Shown here piece after piece: positions 53,793-63,152 of a stretch of 64,000 nt of DNA. Under the pieces are notes generated by a model that saw only the letters and a list, made by a program, of their open reading frames with translations, did no database searches and was not told the DNA's origin. The DNA lies in contig NZ_VAWB01000001.1 of NCBI RefSeq assembly GCF_006148925.1, forward strand, positions 1,144,001 to 1,208,000, given 5' to 3'. A program made the translations under genes and the position numbers. Positions within the stretch are counted from its first letter, which is position 1; each line of letters starts with the position of its first letter. The DNA is from Hyunsoonleella aestuarii. Its GTDB lineage: Bacteria; Bacteroidota; Bacteroidia; Flavobacteriales; Flavobacteriaceae.

Positions 53793-54929
53793 ATGATAAA
53801 GCAAATATTTTTTATATCATTAGTCTCATTAGGAATAAGGTTAAATGCTCAAGAAATAAATTTACAAGATAAAAGGGTTAAAATAAATAATAAGCAAGTT
53901 TTAAGTGATCCTGAATTGTCTTTACCAAAAGAAGTTTATATAGTTGAGGGAAATAGACTGGAAATATTTAAACATTCAATAATTAATGCTATTAATCCAG
54001 AAAATTACTTTTTAAATGCAAAAGTAACAAAGGGTATTGCTAAAGGAGCATTTTATGATAGAGTTTTTATATATGATTGTAAAGCCGGGGACAGTGATAT
54101 GGAGCTTGAGTTCACACTTATAAATGACCAAGGTTTTATAATAGATAAAAAACAAACTCTCATAAGACCTGTTACAAAAGCAAAAAGTCCAAGCTCTCAA
54201 TTTAATATCTTATTAATAGGTGATAGTTTTTCTGCTAACATAACCTATCCTGAAGAGCTAGCCCGAAGACTTGTGGGTAGTGAAGGAATACCTAAAGCTG
54301 ATAAGTTGAAAAATATTAATTTTATTGGAAGTGTTACAAATGGAATAGATGTTAATAGAGAGGCTTACGGAGGTAAAAGCTGGAATTTCTTTTTAGGAGA
54401 GGAATCTCCATTTTATAATGTTAGTACAGGACAGATAGATTTTGAAAATTATACTTCCAAAAACGGATATTCAAGTATTGATGCGGTAGTTATTATTTTA
54501 GGAACGAATAGTATTTCTAATAATGAGACTGTCTCATTATTTTTAAATAAGCTCATAGCCTTTAATCCTAAAATAAAGGGGCTTGTTACAGGCAAGATAT
54601 TAGCTACACCTTTAGGAGGAGGGGGAATGGTTGGAATATCAAATCGACAAACTTTTTATGGCAGTTTTCCGAGTACCTTTATTTACAATAGACGGATGGA
54701 GAATTTGATTCAAACTTCCTTCTCTTCAAATTTTAAATTTGTAGATATACTACCTTCATTAGATATTATGCATAACATGCAGTTTTCGAATGTAGCTGCT
54801 AATTTTAGAAACCAGAAAACCTTAGTTAAACAAGGTTCAAATAATGTGCATCCGGCTAGTAGTGCGTATTTACAAATAGCAGATATAATTTATAACGCGT
54901 TGCATTATTATGTGTTAGATAAAAAATAA
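53793..54929 (+). CDS. Secreted SGNH/GDSL-type hydrolase
   Basis: 378 residues. A signal peptide (about 1-19) is followed by a beta-rich region and then the SGNH domain from about 138. Block I is LLIGDSFS with Ser145, block III is ILGTNS, and the last block is NNVHPAS with His353. The Asp normally three residues before the His is Asn350. A role as esterase or acyltransferase on the exported glycan is likely, given its place in the locus. The missing Asp means it would work with a Ser-His dyad or be altered in activity. Confidence 0.82.
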   Translation: MIKQIFFISLVSLGIRLNAQEINLQDKRVKINNKQVLSDPELSLPKEVYIVEGNRLEIFKHSIINAINPENYFLNAKVTKGIAKGAFYDRVFIYDCKAGDSDMELEFTLINDQGFIIDKKQTLIRPVTKAKSPSSQFNILLIGDSFSANITYPEELARRLVGSEGIPKADKLKNINFIGSVTNGIDVNREAYGGKSWNFFLGEESPFYNVSTGQIDFENYTSKNGYSSIDAVVIILGTNSISNNETVSLFLNKLIAFNPKIKGLVTGKILATPLGGGGMVGISNRQTFYGSFPSTFIYNRRMENLIQTSFSSNFKFVDILPSLDIMHNMQFSNVAANFRNQKTLVKQGSNNVHPASSAYLQIADIIYNALHYYVLDKK

Positions 54930-55030
54930 TAAGTCTTTTTATTTATCTTATCTTGATAAAGCGAAATAAAATCATAATCATTAGTAAAATATATATAAAC
55001 TAAAAAGTTAAAAAATAAATCATAAACAAG

Positions 55031-55049
55031 ATGTAAATTATATTTACAT
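55031..55049 (+). promoter_or_regulatory. 19-bp palindrome before the pyruvyltransferase gene
   Basis: ATGTAAAT-TAT-ATTTACAT is an inverted repeat with eight-base arms, ending 26 bases before the ATG. It lies in the 146-base gap after the SGNH gene. No consensus -7 element is seen in this gap. It may be an operator or a leader hairpin. Confidence 0.35.
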
Positions 55050-55075
55050 TTAGAAATTAATTAGATAACAAAAAA

Positions 55076-56053
55076 ATGAAACAAATCTTTTACTTTGGAC
55101 ATTGTTGGGCAGATAACGTAGGAAATGCATTTATTGACTATGGCATAAATTATAGTTTAAAAGAAGCATTAAAGGAATATGATGTTCAGGTTAATAACGT
55201 ATCAAATGTACAGCCTTATAATAATTATAAGTTTAACCAAAAATTCCCATATAATTTACTTAGTGGGGGAAGAAAGAAAAAGGAAGATATTTTTGATTTA
55301 CGAATGCATACCAAACCAGATTTAGTAGTGCTTGGAGGGTCTTTATTTGATGTGTTTTGGTGTAAAGTTCATGACTTATTCCTTAACTGGTTAATAGAAA
55401 AGCAGTATCCAGTTTTGGTTTTAGGCGGAGGCGGTGGAAATGATTATAGTTTAGAGGAGTTGGCCTTTGTATCTGCTTATTGGAAAAAAATCAATTTTAT
55501 TGGTTATATAGCCAGAGATGAAAAAGCCTTTGCAAATTTCGGAAAATATGCTAAAATAGCTTATTCTGGTATAGACAATGCATTTTTCTTAAATAATGCT
55601 TTTAATACGGTTAAATTAGATATTGAACCCTATGTAATTAATACGTTTGATTTAACGTATCCCAGAGTAGTAAAAGATGGATCAAAAAAGATAATTAAAA
55701 TATCTCACCGCCTTTTAGATATTGATAGTTTTAGATTGTTTTTAAAAAGGCGTTTTAAAGCATTTAAGACCGTAAGCACATACGATTATGTTAGTGATTA
55801 TCCAGACGATTATTTGAATCTTTACGCAAATTCATATGTAACTCATTCTGATAGAGTTCATGCATGTGTAGCTACATTAATTTTTGGAGGGAAAACTCAG
55901 TATTATGATAAATCCGATAGATCATATCTTTTTGATAGAGTTAATTTATCTGAAATTAGAAATAAGCCAGTAAGTCTTGATATGGATTTCATCGAGAAAG
56001 AAAAGCAAAGTCAATTAGAAGCCATTAGAAAGATTTTTAATCAAATCTGTTAA
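55076..56053 (+). CDS. Polysaccharide pyruvyltransferase family protein
   Basis: 325 residues. The start FYFGHCWADNVGNAFIDYGIN, the central VVLGGSLFDVF and VLGGGGGNDYS, and the late SYVTHSDRVHACVATLIFGG fit this family. It transfers pyruvate from phosphoenolpyruvate to a sugar, forming a ketal and adding negative charge. The acceptor sugar is unknown. Confidence 0.88.
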   Translation: MKQIFYFGHCWADNVGNAFIDYGINYSLKEALKEYDVQVNNVSNVQPYNNYKFNQKFPYNLLSGGRKKKEDIFDLRMHTKPDLVVLGGSLFDVFWCKVHDLFLNWLIEKQYPVLVLGGGGGNDYSLEELAFVSAYWKKINFIGYIARDEKAFANFGKYAKIAYSGIDNAFFLNNAFNTVKLDIEPYVINTFDLTYPRVVKDGSKKIIKISHRLLDIDSFRLFLKRRFKAFKTVSTYDYVSDYPDDYLNLYANSYVTHSDRVHACVATLIFGGKTQYYDKSDRSYLFDRVNLSEIRNKPVSLDMDFIEKEKQSQLEAIRKIFNQIC

Positions 56054-56082
56054 GTTTAAAAGAATAAAGGCTGAAAATTTGC

Positions 56083-57300
56083 ATGAATAAAATTAAAAGC
56101 ACACTCATATCTGCCTATGCCTGCGATCCTTTTAAGGGCTCAGAGCCAGGTATTGGTTGGAATTGGGCTATAGAACTTGGAAGACTAGATTATAATGTTT
56201 TTGTAATTACTAGAGGGATAAACAAAGAAGTAATTGATAAGGGTTTGGCAAACATGGAGCCAATACCCAACATTCATTTTTGTTACTATGATTTACCTAA
56301 ATGGTTGCGATTTATAGAAAAAATGCCATTTGGTGTCTATTCTTATTATTTCTTTTGGCAAATTGGTATTGTCTCAATTGCAAAAGATTTAATAAAGACA
56401 AACAATATTGATATTCTTCATCATCTTACATGGGGAGTTTTTAGACAACCATCCTTTTTATATAAATTAAACAAGCCTTTTATTTTTGGCCCCATAGGGG
56501 GGGCTGAAATGACCCCTAACAGGATTTTAAAAAGCTTACCTGTAAAAGATTATATTAAAGAATATATTAGGGTGACGGCAAATTATGTTTTGAGGTTAAG
56601 CCCAATACTGAATAGAATGTATAAAAATAGTACTGTAATATTTAGTAGAACAGAAGAGACGGCGGAATTCTTACCTTCAAAGTATAACCATAAAAAACAA
56701 GTACAGGTAGACATAGGTATTAGAAAGATTAACCATTATAATGAAAAACCCACAAATCAAAAGCTTAAAGTGCTATATGTTGGTAGGTTTATGGGGTGGA
56801 AAGGCATACATTTGAGCATAGATTCTATTAACAAAATTAATAAAGATCAGGATGATGTCGAGTTCACAGTAATAGGTTCTGGGCCTTTTGAAAAAGAATT
56901 AAAAAATAGAGCAAAAAGTGCGTCTATAAAGTTCATAGACTGGGTGCCACAAAGTGAATTATACACCTATTATGAATCTCATGATTGTTTTCTTTTTCCA
57001 AGTTTTCACGATAGTGGTGGAACAGTTATTTTGGAGGCATTCTCATATGGTCTTCCGGTAATATGCCTAAATATAGGAGGGCCTAATAAATATGTTGATG
57101 ATGATTGCGGATTTAGAGTTAAGGTTGAAAATAAATCCGTACCTGAAATAATAGATGAACTATCTCACATTGTTTTGGATTTAAATGAAAATAGAGATAA
57201 GTTAGAAGATTTGCGTAATGAGGCTTTTAAAAAAGCAGAATATTATAATTGGAGCAGAATAGTAAAGACAGCTTATAATTTTATAGAAACCAAATTATAA
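56083..57300 (+). CDS. Glycosyltransferase family 4 (group 1)
   Basis: 405 residues, GT-B fold. The N-terminal start LISAYACDPFKGSEPGIGWNWA is typical of a GT4 subgroup. The C-terminal domain contains LKVLYVGRFMGWKGIHLSI, VIGSGPFEKEL, and the donor-binding FPSFHDSGGTVILEAFSYGLPVI with the Glu-x7-Glu-like spacing. It is a cytoplasmic enzyme of repeat-unit assembly; the donor is unknown. It sits between the pyruvyl- and acyltransferase genes. Confidence 0.93.
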   Translation: MNKIKSTLISAYACDPFKGSEPGIGWNWAIELGRLDYNVFVITRGINKEVIDKGLANMEPIPNIHFCYYDLPKWLRFIEKMPFGVYSYYFFWQIGIVSIAKDLIKTNNIDILHHLTWGVFRQPSFLYKLNKPFIFGPIGGAEMTPNRILKSLPVKDYIKEYIRVTANYVLRLSPILNRMYKNSTVIFSRTEETAEFLPSKYNHKKQVQVDIGIRKINHYNEKPTNQKLKVLYVGRFMGWKGIHLSIDSINKINKDQDDVEFTVIGSGPFEKELKNRAKSASIKFIDWVPQSELYTYYESHDCFLFPSFHDSGGTVILEAFSYGLPVICLNIGGPNKYVDDDCGFRVKVENKSVPEIIDELSHIVLDLNENRDKLEDLRNEAFKKAEYYNWSRIVKTAYNFIETKL

Positions 57301-57325
57301 AGGGAATAATAGCAATAATATTCTA

Positions 57326-57844
57326 ATGGGCTTTTTAAAAGACATAAAAGAAGATATTAAGAACAATAAAAGTTTTAAAGGGCGAATAATTGTCGTAAGT
57401 TATACCATAACTAGCTTTTTTAGAAAAAGAGCAAAAAACAAATTCGCACTTATTTTAATTGCTCCAATAATTATTTTTTACAAGTTAATAACCGATATTA
57501 TTTTAGGTTGCGAAATACCAGCTTCCACTAAAATAGGGAGAGGATTAATAATCCACCATGGTAGAGCTACAGTTTTAAATAAAAATGTTGTTATTGGTAA
57601 TAATGTAACGTTGAAGCATAATACAACCATTGGTAGTAAGACCGATTTAGAAGATCAAGATTTAGGATCTCCAAATATTGAAGATAAAGTAGTGATTGAA
57701 CCTCACAGTATTATTATTGGGCCTATTACCATTGGGAAAAATGCTATAGTTGGAGCAGGTTCTGTGGTTATTAAGGATGTTGAGCCTTATAGTATAGTAG
57801 CAGGAAACCCTGCGCGATTAATAAGAAAAATAGAGATCGATTAA
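57326..57844 (+). CDS. Serine acetyltransferase-like left-handed beta-helix acyltransferase
   Basis: 172 residues. A helical start with a hydrophobic patch (about 40-58) is followed by hexapeptide repeats. These hold IGRGLIIHHGRATVLN, VTLKHNTTIGSK, IGPITIGKNAIVGAGSVV and the closing VAGNPARLIRK. The pattern fits CysE-like and EpsC-type enzymes. In this setting acetylation of a sugar is more likely than cysteine synthesis. It lies 25 bases after the GT4 gene. Confidence 0.9.
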   Translation: MGFLKDIKEDIKNNKSFKGRIIVVSYTITSFFRKRAKNKFALILIAPIIIFYKLITDIILGCEIPASTKIGRGLIIHHGRATVLNKNVVIGNNVTLKHNTTIGSKTDLEDQDLGSPNIEDKVVIEPHSIIIGPITIGKNAIVGAGSVVIKDVEPYSIVAGNPARLIRKIEID

Positions 57845-57878
57845 AACATAAGCCCAATCTATTTTTTGAAGAATTAAT

Positions 57879-58994
57879 ATGAATAAAAAAAAGGTGCTTT
57901 TTATATTGCATTGCTCTCCACCCGTGCATGGGGCATCAAAAGTTGGAGATTCAATTCTTAATAGTACAATAATTAACGAAAATCTTGAAACTAGATTTAT
58001 TAAAATTAAAGCTTCAGTTGATCTACAGGCAATTGGTAAATTCAGTTTAAATAAAGTTAAACATTCGTTATTATTATTTTTTAGAGTACTTTTTTTGCTG
58101 TTATTTTTTAGGCCAGGCGCTATTTATTATACAACATCACCAAAAGGTTTTGCCTTCTATAGAGACTTAATGATATCTATTCCAATTAAGTTTTTCAGGC
58201 TTTTTATTAAGTATAATATATTTTATCATTATCACTCGAGAGGTATTAAAGAATTTACTTCGAATTCAAGTTTATCAAAAAAATTAACCAATGTATTTTT
58301 ATCCGGGGTAAATGCCATTTTTATATCGCCGTCTATGGAAAGTGAACTGAATAATGTAAAAAGCTATAAAAAGATTCATTTTTTGAATAATGGCGTTGAA
58401 GACAATATTGATGCAACAGGATTTAATGAAATTTTAAAACATAGATCAGAAAGTGATACAATAAACGTATTGTATTTATCAAATATGATTAAAGAAAAAG
58501 GCTATGACACTGCTTTAGAGTTAGCTAAAACAGTGAGAGATTTAAATGTGAAAAACATAAAATTTCATTTCGCTGGAGGTTGGGCATCCAAGGCCGACAC
58601 AGATTATTTTAATAACTTTGTATCGATGAATAAGCTGCAAGATTTAGTTCAATATCATGGTATGGTACAAGGAGACCAAAAAAGGAAACTTTTTGCATCG
58701 GCTAAAGTTTTTTTATTTCCATCTCGATATAAGAAAGAGATATTTCCTTTATCACTGTTAGAAGCATTATCATATGGACTCCCTATAATTGCTTTCGATG
58801 TTGGAGCGGTTAAAAATATTGTTAATGACGAGGTAGGTAAACTTTCCAACAAAGAAAACTTGTTAAAATCCTTTAATTTGATCAAGGAAAAATATTTAAA
58901 TGAAATAGCATACAAAAAGTGTAGAGATACCTACTTAGATAAATATACTTCTCAAAAGTTTGAAACTAATCTTTTAAATATACTTAAATCTTAG
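57879..58994 (+). CDS. Glycosyltransferase family 4
   Basis: 371 residues, GT-B fold. VLFILHCSPPVHGASKVGDSI at the N terminus is typical of a GT4 subgroup. INVLYLSNMIKEKGYDTALELA, FHFAGGW and FPSRYKKEIFPLSLLEALSYGLPIIAFDVG follow in the donor-binding half. The donor and acceptor are unknown. The next gene starts four bases after its stop with TTG. Confidence 0.92.
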   Translation: MNKKKVLFILHCSPPVHGASKVGDSILNSTIINENLETRFIKIKASVDLQAIGKFSLNKVKHSLLLFFRVLFLLLFFRPGAIYYTTSPKGFAFYRDLMISIPIKFFRLFIKYNIFYHYHSRGIKEFTSNSSLSKKLTNVFLSGVNAIFISPSMESELNNVKSYKKIHFLNNGVEDNIDATGFNEILKHRSESDTINVLYLSNMIKEKGYDTALELAKTVRDLNVKNIKFHFAGGWASKADTDYFNNFVSMNKLQDLVQYHGMVQGDQKRKLFASAKVFLFPSRYKKEIFPLSLLEALSYGLPIIAFDVGAVKNIVNDEVGKLSNKENLLKSFNLIKEKYLNEIAYKKCRDTYLDKYTSQKFETNLLNILKS

Positions 58995-58998
58995 AATC

Positions 58999-59724
58999 TT
59001 GGTAACAATTGAAATAGGTCCCTATAATGTTTTTAATGATAGCTTAGATAATGTATTGCTAAATGGGGATAAGAAGGTAATAAATACAATTAATGCACAT
59101 TCGTATATAGTTGCAAAAGAAGATGAGGAATTTAGGGAGGCATTAATAAATAGTGATATTTTATTACCCGATGGAGAAGGCATCGTATTAATGGCAAAGA
59201 AACTAAATGGAGAAAAGATAAAAAAAATTGCAGGAGCCGATATACATTTAAAGTTATTAGAATTAGCAGAAAAAAGTGAATTAAAATGCTTTTATCTTGG
59301 TTCCAGTGAGAACACTTTAGGATTAATAAAGGAAAAACTATCTAAAGTTTATAGTCATATAAACTTTAATTTTTACTCACCTCCTTTCAAGAGCTCTTTT
59401 TCTGAACAAGATAACCGGGAAATGATAGAAAGTGTAAACAACGTTAATCCGGATATTTTGTTTGTAGGAATGACAGCGCCAAAACAAGAAAAATGGGTAC
59501 ATCAAAATAAAGAGTTTCTAAACGCAAAAGTTATTTGTTCAATTGGTGCCGTATTTGATTTTATTTCGGAATCGAAGAAAAGAGCTCCGAAATGGGTTAT
59601 AAATTGTAGACTAGAATGGTTATATAGAAGTTTTACCGCCTGGAGGTTAACAAAAAGATACATGTATTCTACACCATTATTCTTGTTTGAATTGTACAAG
59701 CTTAAATACTTGAAAAAATCATAA
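58999..59724 (+). CDS. WecG/TagA/CpsF family glycosyltransferase (GT26)
   Basis: 241 residues. INAHSYIVAKEDEEFREAL, LLPDGEGIVLMAKKL, AGADIHLKLLELAEK, FYLGSSENTLG and the C-terminal VGMTAPKQEKWVH plus SIGAVFDFISESKKRAPKWV are the family blocks. Members transfer ManNAc-type or related sugars to lipid-linked acceptors. The start is TTG 58999; there is no earlier ATG in frame. Confidence 0.93.
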   Translation: MVTIEIGPYNVFNDSLDNVLLNGDKKVINTINAHSYIVAKEDEEFREALINSDILLPDGEGIVLMAKKLNGEKIKKIAGADIHLKLLELAEKSELKCFYLGSSENTLGLIKEKLSKVYSHINFNFYSPPFKSSFSEQDNREMIESVNNVNPDILFVGMTAPKQEKWVHQNKEFLNAKVICSIGAVFDFISESKKRAPKWVINCRLEWLYRSFTAWRLTKRYMYSTPLFLFELYKLKYLKKS

Positions 59725-59727
59725 ATA

Positions 59728-60927
59728 ATGAATTTTTTAAAATTTAATGGAAGCACTATTAAAGATGCTTTTTACGAGAAGAATTTTTCATTTTTAGCGC
59801 TTATAGCTTGCTTGTTTTTATTGCCCCTTTCAATTAACTTAAGTTCTTTTTTTCTGTTTCTTGCTATAGGGCTAAAGTTAGTTCAGCTACTTTTTTTTAA
59901 ACAGGAGCTTTTTATGGTCAACTCTTTAAGGCGCTCAAGCTTTATAGGGTTATTTCTATTTATTTACATTATTTTAATTTCCGTAGGCCAGAGTAATTTA
60001 TCATATACCATAAGTATTTTTGAAGGAGAATTTTCGCACCTTACATTGTTTTTTCTAATCCCCATGTTATTAAGTTCTAAAGAAGATAACATGAGCCTAA
60101 TTATTTCTTTTTTTATTGGTTTAGCCGTGGCATGTTTGTATGTTTTGATAATGACATTCATCTTGCAAATAGGTTTTGATAGAAATGCTTTTGAAAGAAT
60201 ATTAGACATACATCATACCTATTTGGCCATGTATTTATTGTTCTTTATTAACTTTTTATTGGTCAAATATTTTACTAATAGTCAAGGTGCCACTTACAAA
60301 AGGAACATAATTTATGGATCAATAGTAATTATAACATTTTCAATAATTTTCATGCTAAATAGCAAAGTTGCCGTAGTCATTTTTTCGATTATTTTAATAG
60401 GTTATTTGATTACATATTTTTCTAAAAAAAATACGTTAAGATATATTCTAATTTTTTCCGTTTTAATCCTAGGGATTTTTCTTTTTAATAAGAAATTGAG
60501 CATTAATTATAAGAGAGCATTGGATTTTAGATTAGAGATATGGCAAGAATCCCTTAACTGTATTAAGGAATCACCATTTGTGGGCAACTTAAAGATGGAG
60601 GAAAAAGACCTTTTAAACTTAAAGCATTATTTAAATGGAAAGTACTATTTAATGGACAGCAATCTAAATAGTCATAATCAATATTTATCCATTTTTCTCA
60701 AATATGGAATAATAGGATTTTTGATTATTGCTATTTTCATTATGAATGCAATAAATACACTAAATAAATCAACATCTAAAAGGTGTATAAAGGAGGCAAT
60801 TGGAGTTGGAGTAATTGTTTTAATTACATTTTATATAGAAAATGTACTAGACCGTCATCATGGAATAGTTTTTTGCACAGTATTTTATAATTATTATTTA
60901 GTCGCTATTCAAAATGAAAATATTTAG
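59728..60927 (+). CDS. O-antigen ligase/polymerase family protein (Wzy_C-type)
   Basis: 399 residues with about 10-12 membrane helices. The conserved part is DFRLEIWQESLNCIKESPFVG followed by SHNQYLSIFLKYGIIGFL, the periplasmic loop and next helix of the WaaL/Wzy_C family. It is the second such protein of the locus, beside the Wzy-like one at 51708. One may polymerise and the other ligate the chain to a lipid or protein acceptor. Its end overlaps the next gene by 14 bases. Confidence 0.88.
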   Translation: MNFLKFNGSTIKDAFYEKNFSFLALIACLFLLPLSINLSSFFLFLAIGLKLVQLLFFKQELFMVNSLRRSSFIGLFLFIYIILISVGQSNLSYTISIFEGEFSHLTLFFLIPMLLSSKEDNMSLIISFFIGLAVACLYVLIMTFILQIGFDRNAFERILDIHHTYLAMYLLFFINFLLVKYFTNSQGATYKRNIIYGSIVIITFSIIFMLNSKVAVVIFSIILIGYLITYFSKKNTLRYILIFSVLILGIFLFNKKLSINYKRALDFRLEIWQESLNCIKESPFVGNLKMEEKDLLNLKHYLNGKYYLMDSNLNSHNQYLSIFLKYGIIGFLIIAIFIMNAINTLNKSTSKRCIKEAIGVGVIVLITFYIENVLDRHHGIVFCTVFYNYYLVAIQNENI

Positions 60928-61831
60928 TTTATTAGGCTTTCTGGTTTTTTTACCTTTTACCTTAACTGCTCAGGAAACAGTTAGGAGCAATAGTTTTTCA
61001 GTAAGAGATTTTATTATTGAAAAAGATTCCATTTTTCTCATAGAAAAAAGAAATGTAATGTACTACGATTTATCTGTAGAAAGCAGTCAGTTTCATTCAT
61101 ATTTTATTGGAGGGTATGGATTGGAAATTTATAATGATGAAAGGAATAATGAAATAATAACAGTCTCAAATGAGTTTATACAGAATGTTTGTAGTTTGAG
61201 GTTTTATAACAAATCATCAAAAAAGGTAGAACAGGTATATTACTATAAGGGTGGAAAATCATTAGACGTTTTAATAATTCAAGAATTGAAATATGCTATA
61301 TTGAGTTTAAGTAATAACAAAATAATTGTAGTTGATTTTAGTAAAAAACCTACTTTCGAAATTATTCACGATATCCAGTTGAATTCAGTATCCAGAAAAA
61401 TAATATATCAAGGAAATAAGTTGTATTATGCTGCAGACCATGGTAATATTTATGTTTATGATTTAAGTTCTGAAAAGAGTTCATTAATTTATTCTTACGG
61501 TAAGGAGATAACCGACTTTTTCATGGATAAAAGACAAATAATTTTTTCTACAATTGATGGAGAGGTTATTAATTATAACAAGGTTGATAATGGTTTAAGT
61601 AAATTGGTAATTGAAAATGATTTCGTTTTAAACATGATAAATTTTCAAGAAGATAAGTTAGTTTGTGGAACCTTTAAGGGGCAAATAATTATAATTAATT
61701 ATAATGACATGAGCATTATAAATAAGCTTAAGTATCATAAACAAAGTGTTATTAAAATTATAAACAATAGTAAAAATGAGTTTTATTCTAGTAGCATAGA
61801 TAAAACAATAAAAAAATGGACATTAAACTAA
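60914..61831 (+). CDS. Secreted WD40-like beta-propeller protein in the glycan locus
   Basis: 305 residues. A signal peptide (about 1-19, ending TLTAQ) is followed by about six or seven four-strand blades. Clear repeats include KLYYAADHGNIYVYDLSSE, IIFSTIDGEVINYNK, KLVCGTFKGQIIIINYN and the final FYSSSIDKTIKKWTLN, which has the WD-like ending. No catalytic motif or sorting domain is seen. The ATG lies inside the 3' end of the ligase-like gene, so production is coupled to it. A scaffold or binding role in the periplasm is a guess. I know of no described member in such loci. Confidence 0.72.
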   Translation: MKIFSLLGFLVFLPFTLTAQETVRSNSFSVRDFIIEKDSIFLIEKRNVMYYDLSVESSQFHSYFIGGYGLEIYNDERNNEIITVSNEFIQNVCSLRFYNKSSKKVEQVYYYKGGKSLDVLIIQELKYAILSLSNNKIIVVDFSKKPTFEIIHDIQLNSVSRKIIYQGNKLYYAADHGNIYVYDLSSEKSSLIYSYGKEITDFFMDKRQIIFSTIDGEVINYNKVDNGLSKLVIENDFVLNMINFQEDKLVCGTFKGQIIIINYNDMSIINKLKYHKQSVIKIINNSKNEFYSSSIDKTIKKWTLN

Positions 61832-61838
61832 TAAATAA

Positions 61839-63152
61839 ATGAATATATCAATAATAGGAACAGGCTATGTTGGCTTAGTTACAGGCACATGTCTTGCTGA
61901 AACGGGCAATAATGTTTTATGCATAGACATTGATGAAAATAAAGTGAAAAGAATGAATAATGGAGAGGTGCCCATATACGAACCTCATTTAGATTTACTA
62001 TTTCATAGAAATATAAAAGCTAGCAGACTACATTTTTCAAAATCATTAAAAGAAGGGCTGGAGCATGGAGACATTATATTTTTAGCTTTGCCTACTCCAG
62101 AAGATGAAGATGGTTCTGCAGATTTATCCTATGTTTTAGGAGCGGCTCAAGAAATAGGTAAATTATTAAAAAATTATAAGGTAATAGTTGATAAAAGTAC
62201 GGTGCCAGTTGGAACCTCAGAAAAAGTTAGACATGTTATTTCTAGTGTAACAGATGTTGAGTTTGATGTTGTTTCTAATCCAGAATTTTTAAGAGAAGGT
62301 TTTGCTGTTGACGATTTTTTGAAACCAGAGCGTATTGTAATTGGGTCTAATTCTGATAAGGCAACCGCCTTAATGGAAAAATTATATAAACCGTTTGTAA
62401 GATCAGGAAACCCAATAATAGTTATGGATGAAAAATCAGCTGAACTTACTAAATATGCCGCCAACTCTTTTCTAGCAACTAAGATTACCTTTATGAATGA
62501 AATTGCAAATTTTTGCGAAAAAGTGGGAGCCGATGTAGATAAAGTTAGGGCTGGTATGGGTACTGATTCGAGAATAGGTAAACGTTTTTTATTTCCAGGC
62601 ATAGGATATGGAGGATCGTGTTTTCCAAAAGACGTAAAAGCATTATATAAATCCGGTAAGGATGAAGGTTATGAATTTGATATTTTGAATGCTGTAATTA
62701 GAGTAAATGACTTACAAAAGAAAATTCTAATTCCTAGAATAACATCTTATTTTAATGGAGATGTTAGAAACAAAACTTTCGCAATTTGGGGATTAGCATT
62801 TAAGCCAGAAACAGATGATATAAGAGAAGCTCCAGCTTTATATATAATTGACGAGTTATTAAAAAATGGAGCAAAAGTACAAGTTTTTGATCCAGAAGCT
62901 ATGCCCAATGTTAAAAGACAATTTGGTGACCAATTAATTTTTTCTGCCAATATGTATGCAGCCTTAAAATCAGCAGATGCATTAATTATTTGTACGGAAT
63001 GGAGTATTTTTAGAACGCCAGATTTTGAAAGGTTAAAAAACAATTTAAATAACCCAGTAATTTTCGATGGTAGAAATCTATATGATGTAGAGGATATGGA
63101 AAAAGAAGGTTTTTATTATAGATCAATAGGAAGAAATTTTAAAAAAGCATGA
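61839..63152 (+). CDS. ugd: UDP-glucose 6-dehydrogenase
   Basis: 437 residues. The NAD-binding start [21 protein letters not shown] is followed by [38 protein letters not shown] and the catalytic Cys261 in [14 protein letters not shown]. The C-terminal domain has [16 protein letters not shown]. It oxidises UDP-glucose to UDP-glucuronate, which the decarboxylase gene next to it can use. The stop overlaps the next ATG (ATGA). Confidence 0.96.
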   Translation: MNISIIGTGYVGLVTGTCLAETGNNVLCIDIDENKVKRMNNGEVPIYEPHLDLLFHRNIKASRLHFSKSLKEGLEHGDIIFLALPTPEDEDGSADLSYVLGAAQEIGKLLKNYKVIVDKSTVPVGTSEKVRHVISSVTDVEFDVVSNPEFLREGFAVDDFLKPERIVIGSNSDKATALMEKLYKPFVRSGNPIIVMDEKSAELTKYAANSFLATKITFMNEIANFCEKVGADVDKVRAGMGTDSRIGKRFLFPGIGYGGSCFPKDVKALYKSGKDEGYEFDILNAVIRVNDLQKKILIPRITSYFNGDVRNKTFAIWGLAFKPETDDIREAPALYIIDELLKNGAKVQVFDPEAMPNVKRQFGDQLIFSANMYAALKSADALIICTEWSIFRTPDFERLKNNLNNPVIFDGRNLYDVEDMEKEGFYYRSIGRNFKKA

